Positions 1-11,059 of a stretch of DNA of 64,000 nt are shown one piece after another; within the stretch, counting starts at the first letter, position 1; every line of letters starts with the position of its first letter. The DNA is from Amphirosellinia nigrospora. Lineage: Eukaryota > Ascomycota > Sordariomycetes > Xylariales > Xylariaceae. The notes below the pieces were generated by a model, which worked only from the letters and a program-made list of their open reading frames with translations, was not told the origin of the DNA and ran no database searches. Position numbers and translations under genes: made by a program. The stretch covers positions 10,426,193-10,490,192 of the forward strand of contig SCHM01000001.1 in the NCBI GenBank assembly GCA_004123355.1, written 5' to 3'.

Positions 1-1666
1 GCGTCTCCCGTATGATACCACAACAAGTAATTATTGCACCCTCCTCCTCGCACTTCTCGGCCTCAGTTATCCATTCTTCTCGCTTTGGCATAGCTGATTC
101 CTTGACTAATACCTGCGCCGCACGCTTCATAACGTTGACTTTCTCTCCTTGCCCCAGCTGCTCTTGTAATCTTGCCGCGGCAATCCAAATTTCGTGAGAT
201 GTAGGGATATGTTTACGGGCTCTGTTGAGTACCTTCTGCGCGTTCTCTGGGGATTCGAGGCGAGCCAGGGCTAGCCATAGATCCACCGACGATGGGATAA
301 GTTCTGTGGCCTTTGCGAGGAGCAATTTCGCATCTTCAGGGTCCTCTTCGAGGTTGACGGCTTCCTTCCATAGCGCCTCAGATTCGGGGACATGGTCCAG
401 AGCATGCCGTATCACCTTCTTCTTGGATCGCGCATCATCTTCCAGCTTCATCGCCTCAACCCACAATACGATTGAACGGTTATTCTTCTTGATGGCATTC
501 GCAGCAATAATCCTGGCGTTGCGCTGGTCATTGAGTCGGATATTTTCAAGCCACACGTCTTCATTTTCGGGACAGTGGTCACAGCCACGAGCTATCATGT
601 TGCGCGCTGCGACTATTTTGCCGGCAAGCTCTTCGACACGTGCAGCTGCAATCCAGCCAGGGCCGTTGTCCGGATTTGTCTTGATGACCGACCCAAGTAG
701 TTCTCTTACTCGATTTATATCACCGACTTGGGCCGCGCTTTCAGGTAGTTGTGATTTCGTAAGGCTTGTTAGGTAACCCCTGGGGTCTACGCTGGTCGCG
801 CTCCCCGATGCTGTGCTGGTCCCGTTCTGAGAGGCTTGGTCAAGTCTCACTTGTAGAACTTTGTCTCTCGCTTGCCCAATCTTGGCGAAGTCTGTTACTG
901 TTCCATCCGTGCCGCTCTTTGACGCACTGGCGGAGGCGGCGCCGTCGTCGGCTACGGTCGTCCCCAATTCACCTGCGCTGCTCGCTGCCGCCAAGACGCT
1001 GTCGGGCACGGCATAGAAACGTTGATGTCTCGCCTGCCTAGCGCGTTTATTTCTGCCGGTGAGATCTCCAACCTCGGGCAAGGCGGCCCATTCATCTTCG
1101 GTAATGCTCTCGAGCCCCCGTTTCAAGTCGGCGAATTGCTGGGAGATCTTGGGGTTCTTGCGCTCGTATTCCTCCTGTTCTGCTTGCTCGCGAGCTTCCC
1201 TAATCGATAAATATTCGTCGGTAATCTGCTCAATAACTTTCGAGATGAACTGTGAACTAGTTGGGGGCGCAAATGGGATGGTGGAGGGGGCGGATGGTAC
1301 TAACCTTCTCTTTTTTCTCCGCCTGTCCATCTTCTCGTCTATTTCACGGTATATCCGATCGGCCTCGTCGTCGTCTTTGTCGTATATGCCACCGGCAAAG
1401 AGGCCGACTTCATTATCGGGGTCTTGGAAGCGCTCGTCGTTCTCTTCCTCCTCGGCGGCCGCGTCCTTCTTCTTACCAGCGACGGCATCGCTAAAACCGA
1501 GCTGGGCTGCGCGCTTGGCGAGGGCCTCTTTGATCTGGTCTTCGGAAGGTCCTTCACGCGCTGGACCTAGATCTGAACGTGTTGTAAAGCCAGTAGCGCC
1601 ACGTCCCAGACCTGCGACGTAGTTCTCGGGCGCCGGCTGGGACAGGAAATCGCGTCGGCCCGTCAT
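1..1666 (-). CDS. PRP6: Pre-mRNA splicing factor Prp6/Prp1 (U4/U6.U5 tri-snRNP), partial
   Basis: Tri-snRNP scaffold protein that bridges U5 and U4/U6 snRNPs in the nucleus. The start is the ATG at 1666, opening MTGRRDFLSQPAPENYVAGL, the typical PRP1 N-terminal domain with its glycine-rich GLGRGATGF stretch. A GNKxx-like acidic/basic region and the conserved block ending in YERKNPKI and QQFADLKR follow. After about residue 250 the chain becomes HAT/TPR helical repeats (GWIAAARVEE, ALWKEAVNLEED, IWIAAARLQEQ) and runs off the left edge, so the C-terminal half is missing. One intron at 1304-1200 (GTTAGT...TTAG) joins AG|G and restores the family sequence RRKKRREAREQAEQ. It is 105 nt with no stop in frame, so retention would add 35 residues rather than truncate. 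No frame breaks are seen over about 520 codons. Confidence 0.93.
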   Translation of the reverse strand, partial: MTGRRDFLSQPAPENYVAGLGRGATGFTTRSDLGPAREGPSEDQIKEALAKRAAQLGFSDAVAGKKKDAAAEEEENDERFQDPDNEVGLFAGGIYDKDDDEADRIYREIDEKMDRRRKKRRLVPSAPSTIPFAPPTSSQFISKVIEQITDEYLSIREAREQAEQEEYERKNPKISQQFADLKRGLESITEDEWAALPEVGDLTGRNKRARQARHQRFYAVPDSVLAAASSAGELGTTVADDGAASASASKSGTDGTVTDFAKIGQARDKVLQVRLDQASQNGTSTASGSATSVDPRGYLTSLTKSQLPESAAQVGDINRVRELLGSVIKTNPDNGPGWIAAARVEELAGKIVAARNMIARGCDHCPENEDVWLENIRLNDQRNARIIAANAIKKNNRSIVLWVEAMKLEDDARSKKKVIRHALDHVPESEALWKEAVNLEEDPEDAKLLLAKATELIPSSVDLWLALARLESPENAQKVLNRARKHIPTSHEIWIAAARLQEQLGQGEKVNVMKRAAQVLVKESAMPKREEWITEAEKCEEEGAIITCCGIIRET

Positions 1667-2345
1667 GGTCGACGGCGCGAACGTATTGGTATTGGTATTG
1701 GTTCGTGTCGCAACAGTCGCAACAGTCGCTGGGATGATGGGAGTTGCTACCTGGACGAAGACACGAGGCTCGGTGTGAGAGCAATCGACGAGCTAGGTCT
1801 GCTGTATAGATCTGGCTACGAATCGACTTTCATAAGATTGCTGTCGGGGAAAACCTATTATGTATACCATGACATGGATCAGGCAGACGGAGGAAGGAAG
1901 TTTGCACTGTGAACGGATCTACAGGCTCTTGGTGGCGGCGCCCCACCACTAGCCACAGCACCCAGACAGCTGCATTCTTAGATACCTCCAGCAATTGCCA
2001 GCATTGGCGAATAGGCACTAATACCTATCAAAATATATAGAAATTACACTATATTAAGTGTTAGCACTTGTAGTCGATGTTACAGCATTTCATTCGGTTG
2101 TGAAGCCCATCAATGAAGACTGGCGGTATATTGCGCTTTGAGGTGTAAAAGATATCTAAACTGACTGATCAAAAACCAGCTCATCAAATGTTGTGGAAGT
2201 TGAGAGTCTATTATAGTTATGGGCTGAAAAGCCACGACCAAGTCACGATGGACCGTTGCTTCTATAATCCCATTGCCTGGACTGACCGAGTTCCCCTATT
2301 TTCTCCGATTGCCTGAAGCACACGAGGCTAGATAGCCCTCGAGGT
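1667..2345. other. Intergenic spacer upstream of PRP6
   Basis: This is the 5' flank of PRP6. A short direct repeat (GTATTG/GGTATTGGTATTGG) lies near 1686-1700 and another (CAACAGTCGCAACAGTCGC) near 1711-1729. From about 2000 the base composition turns AT-rich. No gene is recognised. Confidence 0.5.
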
Positions 2346-2760
2346 CTAGACAACATTCTTCTTCGTCACAAATTTACACATGCCCATCTTGAGGTTGAGC
2401 TCAGCTCTAATATGTTGTTCAGGCTGCCCGTCTGGGACTTGAATCACTTCATATTCCTGACAGACCCTGGCTAGGATGTACTCCATCTACTGCTAGCCGA
2501 AAAAGCGACCAAGGTAATGACGAGGCCCACCGCCGAGAACATCAGTCACAATTCACTAATATGAGGGACAATTCCCCGTGGGAGGATTTGAGAGGAACGT
2601 ACTGGTTGTATGCGCGGTTCAAGCTAGCTACTAATATAGAACTCCGCACACCCTCCTTGACGGCCGAGGGACGCTTCATTTACTACACTACTCGTTATTC
2701 ACGGCATTGGTAGATTGGAAGAATGCCTAGTCGTCTGCGCCCGTCTCTATAATCTCTTCG
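2346..2760 (-). pseudogene. Cytochrome P450 relic (heme-binding C-terminal part)
   Basis: On the minus strand 2505-2540 reads as a recognisable but degraded P450 heme-binding loop (LGGGPRH...LGR). It is followed by a helix-L-like stretch (MEYILARVCQEYEVIQV) and a C-terminal tail ending at a stop at 2346-2348. The region upstream to about 2760 keeps scraps of coding-like sequence but no continuous frame. The relic sits between the PRP6 gene and the PKS-NRPS fossil, so it may have been a tailoring enzyme of the same lost pathway; that is inference. The P450 subfamily cannot be told. Confidence 0.6.
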
Positions 2761-3085
2761 AGCCTCAAGTTACCATATAATACGGGGCTCGGATTATCGC
2801 AAGGTCCATCAAAGAATAATATTCAGGCGGCCCAGAGCATCTTCTGTGTGATTCTAGGCCAGCAGCAACCCCCTGATTTAAACACAGAACAACTCTACGC
2901 CCGCCTGGTCAGTATGACGCGTCATGATGTGGCATTTGTTAGACGCCGCGTCGGATTTTTCGCAGGTATAACACACTGATGATAGCAATAACCCTTATAA
3001 ATCCAAAATTGCCGTTGTCAAACACGATATCGGCGTTTTCATAGTTTGCTTTGATGTAGGACAGCTGAGCCTAGAGTAGGTCGGT
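2761..3085. other. Degraded spacer between P450 relic and solo LTR
   Basis: No open frame or RNA gene is seen. It may hold further unrecognisable P450 remains, because the solo LTR at 3086 interrupts a stretch of generally coding-like decay. Confidence 0.35.
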
Positions 3086-3445
3086 TGTCACAAGGGCTCA
3101 GATAGAGGGCTTGGAATAGATTCAATTTGAGTAATAAGCAACTATGGTGCCAAAGGGGCCATATCGATCTAAGTTCCTTATTTTCTCGAAGCGAGGATTC
3201 GCGCCCTTTTATGCTTAGAATTCTCCTCTTCTTTCCTACAGCTTCGCGGACCTCCACGGGACCGAAAATAGAGACCTGTGTAGCCGGAGACTGGATGTCT
3301 CGGTGTTCGAGTTGAGCTTCGGTATCTGCTTGAGACTCGCGATAACCTCGTACGACTGGTTCAGCCTCGTAGGGTAGTATCTAGCGAACTCCGCGTGGCA
3401 GTCCGTGTGGCATTTTGTTGCGCACTTAGCCAGATCCGTGTGACA
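3086..3445 (-). mobile_element. Solo LTR, family 1, copy A (fossil LTR retrotransposon)
   Basis: A 360-bp block begins TGTCACAAGGGCTC and ends GATCCGTGTGACA, so its tips are the inverted repeat TGTCACA/TGTGACA. It is flanked on both sides by the 5-bp duplication TCGGT (3081-3085 and 3446-3450), the hallmark of LTR-retrotransposon integration. A second copy in the opposite orientation lies at 43481-43817, and similarity stops exactly at these tips. No internal gag/pol region remains beside it, so it is a solo LTR left by recombination. The intact target duplication but clear divergence from copy B suggests middle age. Confidence 0.82.
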
Positions 3446-4469
3446 TCGGTCCACAGGCTGGAGGTTTTCGGCAACGACACTAGGCACTCGACAACCTCTT
3501 GAGTCATACGTGGATACTCAAGTGAGGGCCAACTTACAGTACCGCTGCTCATTAATGGCGTGGGATAACCACACCAGGAGGATTTTGGCAAAGACGCAGG
3601 TGTAAGTGAATAGCAGGATGCGGACCATATCCCCAAGCGTACCCGCATGGAGTTGTGACATGGCGTCCCACCTGATGGGTCGGTCGGCCTATGGTCCGAG
3701 TACCACCGCCGAATAAGTATTGTTCCTATCCAACAGACTAGGTCAGAAGTTCGAGGGCGTTGGCGAAAAGATAGGTGGTGGGAGGGAGGCTCGGGAGGTT
3801 GACAACGCGGGATATATATCAGGGCGAATGGAATGGTGAGATGCCGAGCGGCCAGAGCACGATCTGGGCGCGGCGGACTCTGCAATTCCCCAACCTATCG
3901 CCGCTGACGTAAGGTAAAACACTTGGCTTAGAGGAAGTGGCTTTTGGGTATAAGCGGTTGTAGCGAGATTAACTGCGTGGAAAGTTACAGGAGAGACCTG
4001 ATTGTCCCCCGAGGCTCGGAGCACGTCTCGTCGAATCAGTTATATCGCGTCCCTGGATAGGAACTTGAATGTCATATAGATGTTGGATAATCACTGCCAA
4101 GCATCGTCTGAACACAGCAGCAATAATTCTATTTGAGTGTTGATCGATAGGTGCGTTGCACTGAGACATGTCTCTAAAAAAACGAGCACAAGTTATTGAC
4201 CACAAAGTGATTATCATGGGGTCTGATGTTGTGCTTTCTGCAAGCAAGGATATCTATCTTGTAGGAGTTTGTAATATCACAACAATTCCCCCACCTCCTT
4301 CATTGCAGATTAGTACCTTGCAGATGTAATAGTCTAACCTTAGGTATTGATGAGCAAGGGTGAAGCAGTCATACGAGCGTGCCACGGGGTCCACAGCAAA
4401 GCATCGTTTCGTCCCCTATTTGCCACTGTAAAAGTGGAATCGGGATCAAAGATACTGGCATGAGTCCGG
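3446..4469. other. Decayed spacer between solo LTR and PKS-NRPS fossil
   Basis: About 1 kb with no intact gene. The minus strand at 3450-3890 has fairly long frames with coding-like composition (a proline-rich stretch containing RCQPPEPPSHH) that might be an N-terminal remnant of the P450 or another cluster gene, but I cannot name it. From about 4050 the sequence is AT-rich. Confidence 0.35.
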
Positions 4470-7400
4470 TCTTTCACAGAATTTGCGGACTAGAAGTCAT
4501 CGTGCCCATCCCCTTCTTGGTGACCTGATGCCACATACGTCGCAACACCAGTTTATGTGGAAGTCGATACTCCGGTCTCGCGATCTTCCCTGGCTGCACA
4601 ATCACCGCATTCAAGGCTAACCGGTCTTCCCGGCCGCCGTTTTCGCTGTCACGGCCATGGAAGCTGTCCCTTTCCTCGTCAAAGATCAACCCATTCAGAT
4701 CATTGAAATTGAAGATCTCTTCGTTCACCAGGCTGTAATATTCAGCGATGATCAGTACTCAGGGGTCGAAGTCCGCTGTGTAATGAACGCAATAAAACAA
4801 GGCGACCGGGACCGAATCACTGCGCACTTCACGTTTGAAGCGTGCAAAGGTGACCAGGCCATGTTTTATCTGGCGGCCAGCGGTGAGCTGATCATTGGCC
4901 TTGGCCAGCCTAGTCAGGACATCCTGCCTGCCACGGTTCATGATGAACCGTATATGATATACGTGCCAACAGGCCTCGCCTATTCGTCGTTGAATGATGT
5001 AGGATACGGGTACACAGGGCCCTTCCGTGCCTTGTCTGAGATTGAGAGGAAGCTTGGGAAAGCAATTGGAGAACTCGCGCTATATGCCAAAGATGGGGAT
5101 GCGGATAGCTTCATAATCCATCCAGCTGCCTTAGATGCCGCCTAACACTCAATTATCTTGGCTTTCAGTTATCCGAACGATCGAAGTCTCTAGATTTTGC
5201 ATCTACCCACTCGTATTCGTCGCCTGAGGGTAAACTCTGCGCTCTGTGGAGACCGCTTGCGAGGCACCAGACAAGCACACTTTGTGGCGACTATGCCTGT
5301 CGTTCGGGGTGGGGCACTGAGTATGGATTTAAAGGTGACGTAGAGATCTATCACCAGAGTGATAACTACTGCGCCGCGCAGGTCGAAGGGTTACACGTTA
5401 TCCCGTTCATTTCTGCAACAGTGGCCAATGACGAGCAGACGTTCTACGTGACGGATTGGATCAATAGCAAGCCTGACGCAGATATGTCAGGTGCATACGA
5501 GTCAACAGAGGAAGACAAGAAGCCAGCTCTAGCTCTTGAACGCGGAAGCTTCTTCTATCTACGCCGGTTAGAGCAGATACTGAAATATCATCCGAGTCGA
5601 CGAAACAAGCATTATGCCGCGTACTTGAAACTTAGCTACTCGCACGATGAAACAAGTCAGAGATGGCAAACATCGGTACGCAAAGCTGGAATGGACCAGG
5701 GATACCAAAGAGGATATTGAGCATTATCTCCTGATAGGAGCCGACCGCATCTTCTTTGATCGTGCCAGCAACGACACCGCCCAAGCTGACATCGACTGCT
5801 TCTATCCAGGGTATCCTCTGGCCGCACCTCAACTACAAGATTTGGATTATTCAAAGGAGTAGTATAGCTTGCACTCTTCGAGACAGTGGAACGATAAAAT
5901 TGCTTTTTGCCGTTGCGGATATGAAGCACCTATTACGTCCCTGCCATTGCACCGGCGCCGAGTCTCGGAACGCTTCACACTAGACCGATATGCCCAAACA
6001 TATTTGAGTTCACACTCGATAGTGATATCACTGTACGAGTTCGTCAAGCCGCTAAGAGACTACGATCAACACCTTTCCATTTTCACCTAGCAGCTGTCAA
6101 GGTCCTCCTTCTCTGGTTCTTTGGGATGCTGTTATCGAGGGCAGAGAGGCTCTTCTGGCGTGCTTCCAGTATGGCGCCCATAAGTGTCTGGTTAGCGCGG
6201 GCGGCCATCCGGATAGGGAGCATATTTAGGAAAGGCCCGATGACTGTGCACGTGAAGTCATCGTTGCGGTAATTGTCGGCGATACCGATGCAAACGTCCT
6301 GTACCCCCTAGAGGTGATTCTAAACGAACTCTGCATCTCTCGGCACTCAACACACATTCCTTTGGCTCAGGTGTTCCTGAACCATGCCGACAGCGACACG
6401 CGGGCCGCCCGGAATTTCCTGGGCTGTACCATGGAGATCGAGAAGCAAGACGTGACCGAGCTCCCGTATGACATTGCCTTCGCCGTCCTCAACGACATTG
6501 CTTGTGCGAAGACTCGAGTCTTCCTAAACGTCCAATATTTCTATATAGTCAACAGGATGCCCATATTATCCGTGAAGGGCATGGAGATATTCTCAGAGAT
6601 ATTGTAGATGCCTCCAACAGACGGGCTGAGGACGAGTAGAGGTTCAGGCAATCTTCGCTTGGCAAAGCATTGGAAGTTGGCCACGGTGAGCTCAATGAAA
6701 TTCTGCAAACATTCAAGTAATTTGAAACTGTTTGACTAACAATTTGTTATAGTTGTCTTCTTCAAGTCTGATTGGTCGAAGCCATTAGCGCACATGTTCG
6801 GGAATCTCTTCCTAATTATCGCCAATAGAGGCAGATCGACGTGATAGCATCAAGGCTACTGCAGGGAAGCATTGGACCTGGCTTCAGTGTAGCTAGACCC
6901 TGCGACGCCGATGCCGAGATTGTCTTTGATGGTGAACGATTGCTAGCTTCCTGTAATCCTGATTCACAGCCCAGCTTTGATGTTAGTGGAGCAGCTGAGA
7001 GCTCAGTCAGACGACTCTCAAATCCCCATACTCGATGTCTCAAATCTTACCCGAAAGTCGGATCAGACGTCCGTTCCCATACTGGCATGTCCCGGAGCAC
7101 CAGCCATTATTTATACACGAGCAGCTCGATTGGAACGCCCAAGGGAGTCGTCCTGCGACATGATAGTCTAGCGTACGAGTTCGATCACTGTATAGCCAGA
7201 TATGGACTGGGCGAAAATGACACCGCACTGGAGCAAAGCGTTTGGAGCTTCGACCTCTCTGTAACCCAGATCTTTTAAGCCCTGGGAGTCGGAGCAAAGC
7301 TGCGCCTAGTGCCTCGTCAGTCGCGAGGAAACTCTCGCCTCATCGCCAAGACTATTCAAGAGGAGGGCATCACGGTCACCTACGCCACGCCAACGGACTA

Positions 7401-9560
7401 CAAGAGCTAGCTGCGCCACCACGACCTTCTTAGGGCTTCGTCCTGGCATGTCGCTCTCGTCGCCAGCGAAGCAGTTACAGAGTTCCTGCTGCAGCTTTTC
7501 AAACGCGCGCACCCAGTGATTTGCGTCTGTTCAATATCTACGGACTAACGGAGACGACGTGCGGTTCGATCAAGATTGAGATCGCATATAAAACGCTCAA
7601 AATCTATGGCAACATCATTCCCGCTGGCTATGCCTCTGCGAATGAGTCCTGTTACATCCTGGACGACCGATTAAATCTGCTGCCGGTTGGCCAGACGGAG
7701 AGATTGCTATCGGCGGCGTGGGTATCGCGCAGGGCTATCTGCACAATGAGGAGCAGACACGGTGCTCGTTCGTAGCGGACCCTTTCGCCAGCGAAGAATA
7801 TCGCGACCGCGGATGGACTACTATGTATCGAACAGGAGATGTCGGGTATCTCGAGTCTAATATATTAATCCTCAATGGGCGTCTTGGTGGCGACACGGAG
7901 GTGAAGGTGAACGGTGTCCGCGTCGACTTGCGAGACATAGAACAGGCGATGCTCTAGACGGCACATGGGCCCTTCACAGATGCTGTGGCATCTCTTCGCT
8001 TGACAGAAGATGGAGCTACGACGTTCCTCGTGGTATATGTAGTCTCTTCAACTAATGGCATAATCAGAACTGATGACGACGGTACTCTCCAGCGAATCCT
8101 CAATTATTTGCCCCTGCCGCGCTCCATCTTCACGAGGGAAATGGATAGACAAACCATGGCGCAGATGGCACTGCTAAGCAAGCTCGAACGAAAAATGACA
8201 GAAATCGTGCAGCCATGTTACCGAGAAATGTGGCTATCATGTACGACTTGTGGAAGACTGTCATTCCAGGCGAATTGATGGTCAGGCACTATCTGGATGA
8301 GGGCTCTGATTCCTTCGCCATTGGTGGCAGCTCCATATTGCTGATCGAGTTGCAGCATAAAATCCACAAGCAACTTTGGCATCTCGTTGTCACGGATTGA
8401 CCTCTTCCAGTCTAGCCGTTTGGTCTCCATGGCACAACTGCTGCACAACGGCCCCGAAGTCCAGGGCGTTGTAGAGATTGATTAGGAAGCGGAAACAGAA
8501 GCACTGCCTCTCGAAGACCTTGGGGACTTTCCGGGGGGTATTCTGAGCTCTGGCGTACCGGCCGCGCCTCCCCGGGTGGTTTTGCTCGTGGTGGTTGTAG
8601 GGCTTGTTCGGCAATATTTGCTAGATGGGTTGATATGTCAAGATCAAATTGAAAAGATTATCGGCATCGCTGTACGTGGCCTAATCTCAAACGAACAACG
8701 ACGCCCACAGCTATCGTATCGCTCGCCCAAGGTCAAATTTCACGAAGGCGACCTCTAGTTCCCGCGGCTTGGCCTCTTGCTGGAGGCCATCGTACGTATC
8801 TTCGGCGCCGCTAACGCCGTGGTGCACAATGGCGCGGACGTATCGCATCTTAAGACATCCGGGTCGCTGTGCGCAACGAACGTCGGGGCCACGAAAGAGC
8901 TCGTCCGACCATGCGCACCGAGGAAGATCCCGCTGCACTACATATCGGCGACGGGCGTCACGATGTACACACAGACCAACACGTACGCGGAGACGTCGCC
9001 TCCAAGTAGGCCAGCGAAGTGTACCTTGAGAATGCGCAGAGGGAGTATTCCACATCTACCGACCTTTAAGCATCATGCGGGCTGAGAGCGATATTCATGG
9101 CTAGGGGCCTGCCGCGGACGTGGTGCAGAATATGCTCGAGTACTCCAGACGCGTTGGCGCAGTCCCGAAGCGGCCGGCTGGATTCACCGGGTACGTCGAT
9201 TTTGTCAAGCCCGAGACGGTGACAAAGCGAGTGGTTGACGCCCTCGCGGGCTTTGGTCGCGCGCGTGTAGATGAAAAGGGGGTTGTGTTTGTGCATGAAT
9301 CTGGCGACTTGAGTTAGGCTTCTTGGCTCAAAGAGCGGGGGAAGACATGGCTGAGATATCCCTGGACGACTGGATCATGTCTGCTGAGCGGGTGGGCTTA
9401 TCGAAGGCCATGGCCACGGTTTCGGGCTACACTGGGAGGCGCAGAGCTGATGAATATTCTAAGGTTACTGAAGGAATGACGCAATGTATGGAACTGTGTT
9501 CTCATGCGAGAAGTCTTGGTCTACGCACCACGGACTTGGCAAAAAACAATTGTCGCTAGA
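4470..9560 (+). pseudogene. Hybrid PKS-NRPS megasynthase fossil
   Basis: Family: highly reducing polyketide synthase fused to a non-ribosomal peptide synthetase module. Parts recognised in order on the plus strand are: a dehydratase domain (4.47-5.7 kb, with WLHNH near its start and a long DH block at 4657-5145); a condensation domain (5.7-6.75 kb); an adenylation domain (6.8-8.0 kb, with TPKGVVLRHDSL, NIYGLTET and YRTGD cores); a carrier protein (about 8.2-8.4 kb, GGSSILLIELQ); and a terminal thioester-reductase domain (8.57-9.5 kb). The ketosynthase and acyltransferase that should precede the dehydratase are absent, and the methyltransferase, ketoreductase and ACP expected between DH and C are also absent. 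It is clearly broken many times over (more than ten breaks) and old. The product of the lost pathway cannot be inferred. Confidence 0.85.
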
Positions 9561-11059
9561 TGTCTGTAGGTAACAGACACTTATGGGGCACGAGCGCTAT
9601 ACTTTAACGGTATCCCTTTGTCGTATATTTTCATGCGGAAAGACCGGGGCCTTAGGTTGATTGCGGTTCTCAATGAAGCATCTGGAAGCATGGGGCTGTC
9701 CTCTCTAGAACGTCTAGACCGGTTGGGAGGACTTCAGGGAGGAGCATAGTGTCGACGATGACTAGGGATATATGAGCGGCATCAACAGAAGCGGACTACT
9801 GTAGCGGATGGTGATGCCGAGGGTCCGATCTGATGATTGTATTGATCTGTAGTGTTGTAGAAAGGATGGAGACTCGTATTGTATACGCGTAAAATTTGAT
9901 GAAATCTGCGTATCTGGCGTCCAAGAAATTGTGTGAGCTCGTTATTTGACATGTGTAGCTATGGCGAGACGCGGATCCCGGCGACGAGTTCAACGCTGAG
10001 TCCCAGCCACTTCTGATGAGTAGTAGTATTGTAGAGTAAGGTCTCAGGTTCGCAAACTAAGGACCCCCGATGCCGACTTAACGACACCTGAACCGCTCTC
10101 ACGGTCGGAAATAAAGCTTCGATCAAGATATGACCATCTGACCAGGCGACGAATGACCCTCTCTAACTCGAACAAAAGGGAATTCGGTTGCTCTCGGAGA
10201 TAGAGGGAAAAAATAGAGACGCGAAGAGAACTTGGCGAATCAAGAAAATGAATTTTGAAAAAAGGGTCTGGCTCTACAATACTGGGGAAACGGAGGGAGT
10301 ATCTCGACCTCAAAAAGAAAAGCAAGCAAAGGGAAAAGCAAGTCGACGATGTTGTAGAAGTGATGGAGACTCGTACCGTGTATGGGTAGCTACGTAAGTC
10401 TACTTATAGTAGGGTAGTCATGTGACAGCTATAAAGTGAATGTATGATCGTTCTTTCCAAACATCTACGAGACTTCAAACGTAGAAACAACAATCAGAGT
10501 CCAGAAGCGACGAAACTCCTTGAGTATAGGCAGGTACTGGATTATACCAGCGAGTCGGCTCTTGCTTTTAGAACTCTTTTTCGAAATTCCCATCCTTCCT
10601 ACTCGCGCTTACTTCGCTAAAGCTCAGTACGCGCTCGTCAATCGATGAGAAATTGACCGTCTACTAAAATTCAAACGTTTATACTGGTTTTAACATCAAA
10701 GATTCTACGAATAAGTAGTTGTTCAACTGTTTGTTAAGTACAGCAAGTGTTCTACGTCCCCAATATTCCTCCCAACCAGCCACCAATGATCGAGCCACAC
10801 TGTCTCCGCACAGTGCGAAATCGGCTCAACCAGGATGTAGATAAGATAACGCAAGATGGTCGGAGTGATGCAGCCCACTTTGGAGTTCATCAAAAAAAGA
10901 TGCTATTCAATGGCCCCTCGAACTGAACAACCTGTGTAATTTCAACTACGATCGGCTTTTCTACTGCTCGTTACTCAGCATACTAAGAAGACATTATACG
11001 GGCTCTAGCGGCAAGACGAAAAGAGCCACGCAGCAAGCCCGACTCCTCTGCCGTTCAGT
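9561..11059. other. Spacer between PKS-NRPS fossil and DIM1
   Basis: No gene is recognised. It holds a possible small LTR-type fossil at 9853-10492 (separate entry). The last 400 bases before DIM1 serve as its 5' flank and promoter. Confidence 0.5.
9853..10492 (+). repeat. Possible miniature LTR-type element (fossil)
   Basis: A roughly 35-bp motif (TGTTGTAGAA..GATGGAGACTCGTA) occurs twice in direct orientation, at 9853 and 10350. The second copy is preceded by a purine-rich tract (about 10310-10343) resembling a polypurine tract. A stretch ending GTAGAAACAACA at 10492 gives it TGTTGT/ACAACA inverted tips (143 bp). The first copy matches only over its start. No target duplication was found. 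It could be a decayed terminal-repeat element or a chance direct repeat. Confidence 0.35.

Noticed and set aside
4657-9317. Separate small genes along the PKS-NRPS region
   Set aside because: All align to successive domains of one megasynthase on the same strand, so they are pieces of one fossil.
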